Assembly (NCBI RefSeq): GCF_024763615.1
Contig: NC_077222.1
Coordinates: 31,682,001 to 31,746,000, forward strand
Direction of reading: 5' to 3'
Source: Phlebotomus papatasi
Lineage: Eukaryota; Arthropoda; Insecta; Diptera; Psychodidae
DNA length: 64,000 nt
The notes beneath the pieces were generated by a model, which was not told where the DNA came from, searched no databases, and was given only the letters and a program-made list of their open reading frames with translations. The translations under genes were made by a program, and so were the position numbers. Positions 45,494 through 55,244 of this stretch are shown here, piece after piece; the stretch's first letter is position 1, and the number at the start of each line of letters is the position of its first letter.

Positions 45494-46429
45494 TCTATAA
45501 GAAATTTCCCAATGATACTTTTATGTCTCTCTTGGGTCTTGTTCGTGGGTTGAGTGACCCATTGTAACTCTCGAGACAACTTCAATGAATTGTTCACAAT
45601 TGAGTCAATTTCACAACGTAAAAGTAAATGCCACAGAGATTCATTCCAACGACCATAGATAAGCTTGTTCCTTTGCGTGTCTCATTGCTCCTTCAGGGAA
45701 AAATTTTCTTACTTTATCATGAGGGGAACGCAAGAGGCACCAGAAAAAGGAACGAAATCACAGACATATTTCCCATTCAAGTACACTTCATAAATTTATA
45801 TGTAGGGCTTTTTTTTTAGGGAAAAAGGTTTCCATCCAGAAATGAAACTCTCTTAGAAGCTTAAATTCTTCAAGAACGATTTTATTGTCTATGTAAATTT
45901 GAAACCAATAGCAATCCTTTCATTTGTGCATAAATCATATTTTAATGCCAAAAATATAAACGACCCTCTCCATTGTGACAGCGGTGACAACCATTGATGC
46001 GGATATATTCAACATAACCAGAGAATGGAGGGTAATAAAAATTTTCTAAGAAAAAAGAAAAAGAGATAAGTATCCAGTGAAGTAACATGATTGAATTGAC
46101 AAAGTTCTGGAGAGCGCTTGGTAAGGAATAAGACATCATTGAGTTTTTGTAAGTTGTTGAATGGAAAAGTTTTACAAATCAAAAGCAGAAAAAATATGCA
46201 TGAAACGTTAAACGCTATTACATTATGCTCAATGGAATGAACAAGGATGATAAACACTTTTTATGCAGATATTCCTTTCAGCGAGATGTTTTGGTTATGT
46301 TTCGGTTTACATCTTATTCTAAATTAATCAAATAAATAATCTTTAAAGGTCGTCTAAAAGGTAAAATTAAAAAAGTATAAAAAAGTTTTATCAAGTATGG
46401 TTGAAGTTGAAAATATTTCGTTCGGATTT
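45494..46429. other. Non-coding stretch
   Basis: Short frames at 45628-45819 (plus) and 45942-46257 (minus) have no recognisable motifs. Nothing else was seen. Confidence 0.4.
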
Positions 46430-46627
46430 ACGCAACAAATTGGATTGATTAGCATTTTGAGATTGATACAATCGCATTATGTATTAGATCCTATCACAAT
46501 TTTTGATTGACTTTACGCCACTTTGTGGTTGATTGCAGTCATTTCATTTTATACAATTTTTGAATGGATCCCACCCCATTTTACCATACCATTCAATGCT
46601 ATTTTGCAGTTGATTCTATCAAATTTA

Positions 46628-46795
46628 TTTATAGAGAGATAGATATTTTATTCATCGACAAATGCTTTAAAAGCGCTACAACATTACAGAAACAGTGACT
46701 TATTTTCCCTCTATTGCGTCCACCGCCGTCTTAGCGTTGGTGACCAACCTCCAGAGACAAACGGTGGAAATCCTCCTTCAAAGGTAGTATAAGCA
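46628..46795. repeat. Repeat Z copy
   Basis: TCCACCGCCGTCTTAGCGTT followed by GGTGACCAACCTCCAGAGAC and GGTGGAAATCCTCCTTC, matching 24640-24744. A T/A-rich leader with TTTATTTATAGAGAGATAG precedes it, as at the reversed 3' end of a retroelement. Class unproven. Confidence 0.5.
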
Positions 46796-46988
46796 GTTAT
46801 GTTTAATCTTATCGCATTTTGGAATTAAGTCTATTCACTTTCTGACCTGATTCTATTCTATTTTGGAATTCATTCATTACCCATTTTTTCTAATTGATTC
46901 TATCCAATTTTCTGTTTCAATATATTTTTAGATAGATTTTTATTCTATTTTTTTTGAGTAATTATGTCTTATTTAGGGAATGATTCTA

Positions 46989-47245
46989 CACTGAGTGAGA
47001 GAAATCCGAAAAAGTTAAAATAACATTCCGGAAATGTTAATTTTACCATGGAGTATTGATCCGAAATCGGTGTAAATATTACCCTTTTTAGGTGTATTAG
47101 GAGTAAAAGGTACCCTTTTTCATATTAATTTTACCCTTAATAAGGTGTAAAATTAACATTAAAAAATGTTGATATATTTTTACACCTAAAAAGTGTTAAA
47201 TTTATGAGGAAAAAATGTTAATCGCACCCTCTTTTTTTCTCAGTG
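46989..47245 (-). mobile_element. CACTGAG MITE, copy in minisatellite
   Basis: 257 bp. CACTGAGTGAGAGAAATCC on the left has a small duplication of GAG(T)GAG. It ends CTCAGTG, with TA on both sides (46987-46988 and 47246-47247). Confidence 0.88.
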
Positions 47246-47259
47246 TATCCATTGAGGAA

Positions 47260-47475
47260 TAGGGGAAACTGGGGCACCACCAAACACGGGGTACCACCAA
47301 ACACTGCGATTTTTTAATTGGATATTGGATATCAGAGGATAAGACCGATAGGAATTTATAGGCACTATAGGGATGCTTGTCCACTGAAGGAATGGTCGTG
47401 ATAGTCTAAGTAGTTTAGAAACAAAAATTAGTGTTTGGTGGTACCCCGTGTTTGGTGGTGCCCCAGTTTCCCCTA
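47260..47475. mobile_element. TA-GGGGAAACTGGGGCA MITE, copy 3 (shortest)
   Basis: 216 bp with TA at both edges. The arms run from TAGGGGAAACTGGGGCACCA through CCAAACACGGGGTACCACC and back. Only 14 bp separate it from the CACTGAG MITE. It serves as the uninterrupted reference for 44129-44676. Confidence 0.9.
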
Positions 47476-48310
47476 TTACTGTCCTTCTTTAATAATTATT
47501 CTTTCCATTTTTGTGATTGATTTCATTCATATTCGCGATAATTCCTATCCAATTTTTAAATTCATTCTATCAATTTTCTTTTGATTGATTCTATTCTGTT
47601 TCGTGTTTGATTCCATTAAATTTTATGTTTAACTCTAACCCATTTTGTGTTTAATTATAAAACAATTTGTGATTAATTCTCTTTCACTTTATGTTTGATT
47701 CCACTAAATCTTTTGATTAATTCCATACTAATTTTTTATGATTCCACCATATTTTTTGATTAAATCTATCCAATTTTCTTCTTTTATTCAACCACATTTT
47801 TTGATTAATTCTATACCATTTTATGTTTAAGTTCACCACATGTTTTGATTATTTCTATCTGATTTTGTGTGTAATTCCACCACATTCTGGCATTGACTTT
47901 TTATTCTATTTTTCATGTTTGATTCTACTACATTTTCTATCAAATTTTATGGTTGATTCCATCAAGTTTTTTAATTAATTCTATCTCATTTTGCATTTGA
48001 TCCTATTCCATTTTGTTTATGATTCCACTTTTTTCTGTGAATAAATCTATTCTATTTTATGTTTAATTTACCACATTTTGTGAAAATTTTATCTCACTGT
48101 GTTGAATTCCACCACATTTTGTCGTTGATTCTATTCCATTTCGCGTTTGATTTCTACACAATTTGTGATTAATTCTACCCCACTTTGTGTTTAATTTCAC
48201 AACGTCTTTAGATTAATTTTATCAAATTTTGTATTTCAATTTTTTCCCATTTTATGTTTGATTCTATCACACTTTGTGATTAATACTATCCTATTTAGTG
48301 TTTAATATCA

Positions 48311-48950
48311 TTGGAATCGGGAATCTTCGTTTTTTTCATTTTGTTTTTTACACTTTTGTTTTTCCCAATTTGTCTTTGGAATTCTTTGTCTTCGGTAATT
48401 TTTGTTTTTTGGAAACTATATTTATGGAAATCTTGTCTTTTATACATTTTGTACAATTATCGGAAATTTTTGTCTGTGACACATTTTGCACAAGTATATT
48501 TTATAACATTCCAAAAATTTCCCTTTTCTCAGAAAATTTTCCTTTGCCCCAAAGGACGAATCTAAAAACTTCCCAAAACAAAGAAAATTTCCCTTTGTCC
48601 CGACAGGTGATACTGATAACTTCCGAAAACACAGAAAATTTCCCTTTGCCCCAAGGGACGAAACTAAAAACTTCCGAAAAATACAGAAAAGTACCCCAAC
48701 AGGTGATACTGATAACTTCCCAAAATACAGCAAATTTCCCCTTGCCCAAAAAGACGAAACCTAAAATTTGAAAAAAAACTAATCTGATTTCATTTAATAA
48801 AATATACTTGTTTAAAATATATGAAAGACAAAATTTCCAAAGACAAAGTTTCCAAAAAACAAAAATTACCGACGACAACGATTCCAAAGACAAACTGGGA
48901 AAAACAAAAGTGTAAAAAACAAAATGGAAAAAACGAAGATTCCGCAAACC
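48311..48950. repeat. Foldback element with alternating ~50-bp internal units
   Basis: Arms of ~145 bp: GAATCTTCGTTTTTTTCATT on the left (from 48321) and its inverse ending CGAAGATTC (48942) on the right. Both contain words like TTTTTGTTTTTTGGAAAC. The interior (48535-48765) alternates two units: one ends CAGGTGATACTGAT, the other GGGACGAAACTAAA. Both share AACTTCCGAAAACACAG and AGAAAATTTCCCTTTGCC. The last word is also in the core of 17569-17760 and 26196-26540. The 148- and 157-codon frames on opposite strands are products of the repeat, not genes. Confidence 0.75.
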
Positions 48951-49029
48951 GCTGTCACTACATTTTATGATTGATTTTATAACTTTTTGTATGATTCCAA
49001 CACATTTTGTGATGAATTCTCTTCTTTTT

Positions 49030-49155
49030 TGTATGGCGTCTACACATTAGTAGAATTTAAAAAAAAAATGCTTTTTTAAAGAAAATTTCCCCTATCCTTG
49101 TAGGCACAAACGTCAGATTTTTTTAAAAAAGATCATTTTTGACGAAAATTTCTAT
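49030..49155. mobile_element. Repeat S copy in minisatellite
   Basis: GTCTACACATTAGTAGAATT at one end, AAGAAAATTTCCCCTATCCT inside and TTTTTGACGAAAATTTCTAT at the other end, matching 20436-20535. Confidence 0.5.
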
Positions 49156-51100
49156 CTATCACTATTTGTGATTGGGTCTATTTCATTTTGTGTTTGATTC
49201 CACCATATTTTGTGGTTAATTCTATCCATTTTTGTGTTTGATTCCACCACATTTTATGATTATTCATATTCCACTTTTTGTTTAATTCTACAACATTTTG
49301 TGATTAATGCAATCCCAGCTTATGCCTGATTCCACTAGAATTTGTGATTCATTTTGTGTTTGATTTTATCGTGTTATGTGATTAGTTCTATCCAAGCATG
49401 TGGCAAGTTAATTTTTTTTATATGGAGCTATTTGAAGCCAATTTCCTAAATTGATCTCGGACTCAGCTCACAGTGCTCCGAGGAAAAAATGTATTTAAAC
49501 AAAAATTTAGTATATTTATCCCTTCATACGGAAAGGTATCTTATAATACGGAAGAAATTCTCATTTTTTAGATATTTAGCGTAACGGTCGCGAGTTCAAA
49601 AAAATCCCATATAAATTTAAATCGAAATATGAGAAAGTGGCTTCAAATTTCAAGCAACTTTCCGGGGGCCTGGTTCTATAATCACATCGAACAGACTGGG
49701 CTTTTTTACATGGTCATTGCTTTTTTACTTCTTCATTGCTTTTTTACACGTGGAAAAAATATTCAAAAAATTGAGGCATCAAACCAATTTTTGCATCAAT
49801 TTGATCTTTTTCCGTTCTCTGAGACAATATTCTGTAAAAAGAAAATGATATTTTAGTAAAATTAGCCAAATTTAAATACCTTGAACAAAAAGCAAAAAGC
49901 AATTGCCCGGTCAATTGCTTTTTCTTGACAATTCCATATCACATAGTCCGTTAACTCTTTCGTCTCTTTTGGGACTCTGAGTACCCAAAGCAGCATATGA
50001 ATATTCAGTGAAAAACAGTGTTTTTTAATTATTTAGAACTGATAAAAATTCAATTCTTTTGGATGATTACAAACTATAAGGATGTCCAAATGTAAGATAT
50101 TTTTTGTAGGACCTCAATTAATTCCTGAGCTTACAAGGGAAGGTCTCGGACCTTCGGATGAATTTCTTTATGAAACTTTGCATATTACCTATTTTGGGCA
50201 CGACAAATACGATGGTGATAGTAAGAAACCTTGCAATTTGTTGTGTCACCCGTTACAGGGGGGGGGGGTGTTTGGGGGCCAAATTCACATTTTTGGCTGT
50301 AGGAGCCAGAGGGTTGAAGATAGCGACTTGGGGTCTTCGGGTGACCCCCCCATAAGTTGACCTGGGGAATCTAAATATAACCTTCGTTTTTCCCCCACCC
50401 CTCCCCTTTCCCTAAAAACACGTTTTTCTGTAATATCTCGAAAACTACTCTTCAGATAATTTTCATTGGCTGATATGTTTTAGACCTTGTCCAGACGGAT
50501 ATTTCGTCCATACATGCCAATGACCTTGAAAAATTCCTTCATGGTGTTTTTCAAGGTCAAATGTACTACGCTCAAAAAACTCACTTTTTTCAGACAATTT
50601 TATTAAAGCATAATTTTTTAAGAACCCTAATCGATTGCTTAATCAATATAAGCCAATTTAAGCCACTTTAATTCCATTGACACGCTTTTAACATTTATAT
50701 ATATTTCAAACCCAATTGTCATTTTAAAAATATTTTATTTGATTTGACACCTAATATTTGATTTTGACTGATTTTCTGAAGTAAGACATCATGGTAATGC
50801 AATTTTCATTAAATTTGTGAAATTTATGAAATTTACAAGGAAATTTATGAAATTTTATGAAACTTATGAAAATTTACTTGATAATGTTTTAACGACTGCT
50901 GATTAATCATTTTCAATTTATAGCATGGATTATCACTTGTAAATGAAACGAAATAAGCTATATTAGGAGAAAACCAAAATCTATTACGACAATAATATAT
51001 TGAATTTCAAGTGTATAAAAAGATTTATATGTAATCATGAACAAAAAATGCTAGTTTCTGGAAGGCATAATTTTCAAAACTAAATATTTTAAAATCACAC

Positions 51101-52347
51101 GGCTCCAAACAGCTGAAAAGCCGAAGCTAGAGGAAGAGAATAATCCGAATCCCGTCAGATTATTCCCTTGCTCTGGTGAGAACTTCCTGGGGAATTATTC
51201 CACTGTTTGGACTGACTCTCGGCTGTTTTCACGGCCTCTAGTAACGGCTCTTTCGAGCCACCGGGCTTAAGGCAGTAATGCCCCCTTGTGTAGGCTACCC
51301 CCGGGGGTGCCTCGAGAGAGTTTAACCAAGGTTAGAAATAAATTTCCAACCTTGCAGTCCGGCAAATGAATGCCTCTAGGGAAAAATTCCTCCAGAAATA
51401 TTCTCAAATCCTGCCCTAGGTCTTAAGGCTTCTTGAAGAGAAGCCGCTGTTTCCTGGCAGTAGGGAGCCAATTGGCCGCTGGTAATCCTTAGGCAATAGG
51501 ATGCCGCTGGTCTTGGGCCAAAAGGGAGATGCGATTTCTCTGGAACAAGCACTCTCGTGCTGCTAGAAGTGAAACTCAGGAATCTCTATCGCAATCTGAT
51601 TTATTTAACAAAAATTAACCCTATTTATACAAATCATTTTTACCCCACTTAATTACTAAGGTGAACTTCGTGAACCCATAATGCGTCATTGCAAAATTGC
51701 ACATTCTTTATTTTGCTGACGAAAAAATGCTGATCAAGAAGTGAATGAACGGGTGTCATTAACACTAAGCATAATGATGTCCTACTTTCAATAAGAATTT
51801 GACAATTTTCAATCTCTAATATCATAGAAACTACTTGTTAGAATGGTAGCAAATTGATATCAGATACAGTTAAGGATATAGAAAATAGGATGGTAAAAGT
51901 TTAGGATCGTTTAGCATCCTAGTTTTTTTTCAATATTTGCCGTTAAAGTGAGGCTTGTTTTGTATACTTCGTGAAATGACTCGATTTAACCAGAACTAAA
52001 ATCCGTATATTAGTTAAACTATTCGTCTCTAATTGAAATGACAGGACATTCCTAGTAGTAAAAGTATCTAAAAATAGTGTAGTAGTCCTTAAATCCTTTA
52101 AGGATAAGTCATTGACTTAAAAAAGGGGTAACGAAAACCCTTGTAAAGTCTTGGTGAAGCCAAAACTTTCCAACTTTTGTGTTGAATAATTCGTATCCTT
52201 TTTAGGATGTGAGGACTTATGATGAATATCCTGGCGATTTAACTATTCAAAAGTAGTTCGATATGAATTAAAACCCATTATTATCCCTCAAAGATTAAAA
52301 AATCCTAATTTGAAAATAATTTGTATGAACGTGCATGTTCATCTTGA
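51101..52347. mobile_element. 1.25 kb insertion of unknown class in the left foldback arm
   Basis: Exact edges come from comparison with the intact right arm (55595-55625). ACAC precedes (51097-51100) and follows (52348-52351), a 4-bp duplication. It begins GGCTCCAAACAGCTG and ends GTTCATCTTGA, without inverted ends or TG...CA. The first ~500 bp is markedly GC-rich, with a hairpin near CTACCCCCGGGGGTGCC; the rest is AT-rich. No coding frame. A solo LTR of non-canonical ends or a retroelement fragment are options. Confidence 0.7.
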
Positions 52348-52369
52348 ACACTAAACATTTTTAAAAACT

Positions 52370-53495
52370 ACGCAGAACCACCACAAAACGGTAAAAAGTA
52401 TATTTAAAACAAGTGTAGTTCAAGTATAAAACGACTAACCCTGTCCTACAAATAGCTCAAGTATAAAATGGTTAAAGAAAACGCTACAAATACGCACAAC
52501 TCAATCATAAAACGGTTCACTTTGCATCTAAAAACACGCACATCTTTATCATAAAACGGTTAAAATCGTTCTTAAAAACTAGCACAGCTTGAAACATAGA
52601 CCGGTTACGATTGTGCTTAAAAATCCGAAAAACTGAATCATAAAATGCTCAATATTGCGCTCAAAACTACGCACAGCTCAATTATAAAACGGTAAGTGCG
52701 CTTAAAATCGCGCACATCTCAATCATAAAGCGATAAATACGCCTAAAATCACGCAAATTTCGATCGTGAAACGACAAATACGTTTAAAATCACACACAGC
52801 TCAATCATAAAATGGCAAATGCGTATGAAATCACACATTACTCAATCAAAAAACGGCAAATTCTCTTAAAATTACGCATAGCTCAATCATAAAACGGAAA
52901 ATGTGCTTAAAATTATGCACAACTCAATCATAAAACGGTAAGTGCGCTTAAAATCACGCACAGCGCGATCGTGAAACGACAAATGCGCTTAAAATCACGC
53001 ACAGCTCAATTATAAAACGGTAAATGCGATTGAAATCGCTCACATCTTAATCATAATACGATAAATGTGCCTAAAATCACGCAAAGTTCGATCGTGAAAT
53101 GGCAAATGCGCTTAAAATCACGCACAGGTCAATCATAAAACAGTAAATGCGCTCAAAATCACGCACAGCTCCATTATAAAACGGTTAAGATTCCGCTTAA
53201 AATCACGCACAGGTCAATCATAAAACGGTAAATGCGCTAAAAATTACGCACATCCAAATCATAAAACGGTAAATGTGTCTAAAATTAGGCACAGCTTAAT
53301 CTTAAAATCGCAAATGCGCAAAAGCTCAAAAATAAAATGCTAAAGATTACGCTCAAAATCACGCACTGCTCAATCATAAAACTGTTAAGCTTACGTTCAA
53401 AATCACGCACAGATTAATTATTAAACGGTCAAGATTGCGCTAACAATCACACACACATGAATCATGAAACGGTTAAGAATGCGCCTTATACTGCA
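52370..53495 (+). repeat. Left ~41-bp tandem array of the foldback element
   Basis: About 26 units of the type CACGCACAGCTCAATCATAA, then AACGGTAAATGCGCTTAAAAT. Units differ mainly at a few positions (AAACGG or AAACGA, GGTTAAGAT or GGTAAATGC). Orientation flips at ~53500, where the right array begins. Confidence 0.85.
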
Positions 53496-53844
53496 CAATC
53501 TTTTATGATTAAGCTGTACGTGATTTTAAGCGCATTTACCGTTTTATGATTGACCTGCGCGTGATTTTAAGATTTACCGTTTTATGATTGAGCGGTGCGT
53601 AATTTTAAGCACATTTACCGTTTTATGATTGAGGTGTGCGTAATTTTAAGCACATTTACCGTTTCATTTTTGAGCTGTGCGTAATTTTAAGCGAAATCTT
53701 AACCGGTTTATAATTGAGCTGTGCGTGATTTTGAGCGCATTTACCGTTTTATGATTGAACTGTGTATGATTTTAAGCGCATTTGTCGTTTCACGATCGAA
53801 CTTTGCGTGATTTTAGGCGCATTTATCGTTTTATGATTGAGATG

Positions 53845-55244
53845 TAGGGGAAACTGGGGTACCACCAAACACTTTTGAAAGATGCGATTTTGATTGAATT
53901 TCCTAAGAAAACTGTGAATTTTAGAAAAATGTTGCTTACCCCATGTTATAGTCTTAGGTATAGGCTGCATATTAATGTATACAAGGATGATGTGAAGCAA
54001 TTCAATTTTCCGTAAAAAGGAAAATTGTATCACCATGCATTTTTCGCTTTTTTCCAACCACCCGGGGTACCAATAAACACTTTCTGGGGCACCAAAAAAC
54101 ACCTCTTTTTCTCACCCATTGAAGTTATTTTGGGCATTCACCACAACTCTTAATTATAAAGAAGGTATTGAAAATGTAAATAATTTTCAAAAAAGCACTG
54201 CTAAATTTGGAATGAGTGACCAAAATAGCAAAAAACTAAAGCACTGCACACCGAACATATTTTTCTTTTCAATGGATTTTTCATCATTTTGACAACATTC
54301 GACTTCTGACTGGAAAGCAGCGCCACTAAATTCGTGGCAAACACTATACCTATGGGTGAATTCTGAGATGGTGAGTTTTTCACGTGAGAAATTCACGGCT
54401 GTGAGATAACCTTTAGTATGCATTTTGCCAAGCTTTCGTAAAAACTTTCATGTAAATTCTTAGATGATGTAAGTGCTTCACGTGAGATTTTTTGTGAAAA
54501 CTTCACCAAAGGCTTACATGAAACGATCTAAAACCCGTGAGTTTCTCACGTGAAAAACTCACGCATCTCAGAATTCATACCCTAAAGTTCAAATTTTGCG
54601 CGCTCTTCTGATTATTTGTAATGAAATCGAGAAATCATTCGTCAATCCTTGATTAAAATCATTTAGAATCATTAAAATCATTTAATTCAAAATTGGGTTC
54701 TTGAAACTATATTTCTCCTGAGTTTTGAATGAAAATCCCATGAATGGATATAAATTTCAGAAATAGAACAAAGAGGGAGATGAAGAGTAAGAAAGATAAG
54801 AGGAAAAATTTTGCCATTCAAGCTACGCTCGCGACATCTGTAATTGTGAGAAATTTTCCTGTTTGTTGATGCCCCAAACTCTGTTTTGTGATGGATTTTA
54901 TATTCTTTTAAAAAAATGTGAACATTAATTTCTTTAGTAGATACATGAATATTATCCCAAAACATGTAGGAAAGTACTGGTGTAGTGAAATTTGATGTAA
55001 CTTATTTCAGTTTTATTTTCCAGGTAGATATATAAATGACTAAAATTATCAAAATCTCACAATTTTGCGAAAAAAGATTCTTATTTCTAAACTACTTGAA
55101 TTATGTGGATCATTCTTTCTCTGGACAAGCATCCCTATAGTATCTATGATTTCACGTAAGTCTCATTCTCTGAAATCTTATACCTATTTAAAAAATCGCA
55201 GTGTTTGGTGGTACCCCTGTTTGGTGGTGCCCCAGTTTCCCCTA
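53845..55244. mobile_element. TA-GGGGAAACTGGGG element, 1.4 kb copy in the right array
   Basis: TA at both edges. The left end is TAGGGGAAACTGGGGTACCA followed by CCAAACAC. The right end is GTGCCCCAGTTTCCCCTA. A second internal GGGGTACCAATAAACAC and TGGGGCACCAAAAAACAC pair lies at ~54064-54105. It is much longer than the 216-bp copy and includes a nested palindrome at 54354-54582. Frames of up to 117 codons across it have no recognisable domain. Confidence 0.8.
54354..54582. repeat. Palindromic block nested in the 1.4 kb element
   Basis: The left arm is GGGTGAATTCTGAGATGGTG followed by AGTTTTTCACGTGAGAAA. The right arm is the inverse, TTTCTCACGTGAAAAACTCA followed by CGCATCTCAGAATTCATACCC. 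Interior words TCACGTGAGATTTTTTGTGA continue the self-complementarity. A MITE in its own right, or part of the host element. Confidence 0.65.

Larger units (their letters stand above)
46430..49420. repeat. Degenerate ~21-bp minisatellite, interrupted by insertions
   Basis: Best blocks are 46430-46620, 46800-46980, 47490-48300, 48955-49030 and 49160-49420. Units alternate between ATTTTGTGTTTGATTCCACC and ATTTTGTGATTAATTCTATC types, giving ~21-bp and ~42-bp periods with many substitutions. Insertions at 46628-46795, 46989-47245, 47260-47475, 48311-48950 and 49030-49155 split it. The array is older than these insertions. Confidence 0.7.

Noticed and set aside
48298..48947. Frames of 157 (plus) and 148 (minus) codons
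   Set aside because: They mirror each other across a palindromic, internally repetitive element and encode low-complexity repeats, so they are by-products of repeat structure.
46430..49420. CRISPR-like array
   Set aside because: Units are degenerate, alternate without constant-length unique spacers, and the sequence is eukaryotic.
53749..54102. 117-codon minus-strand frame
   Set aside because: It spans the junction between the ~41-bp array and the inserted 1.4 kb element, so it cannot be an ancestral gene.
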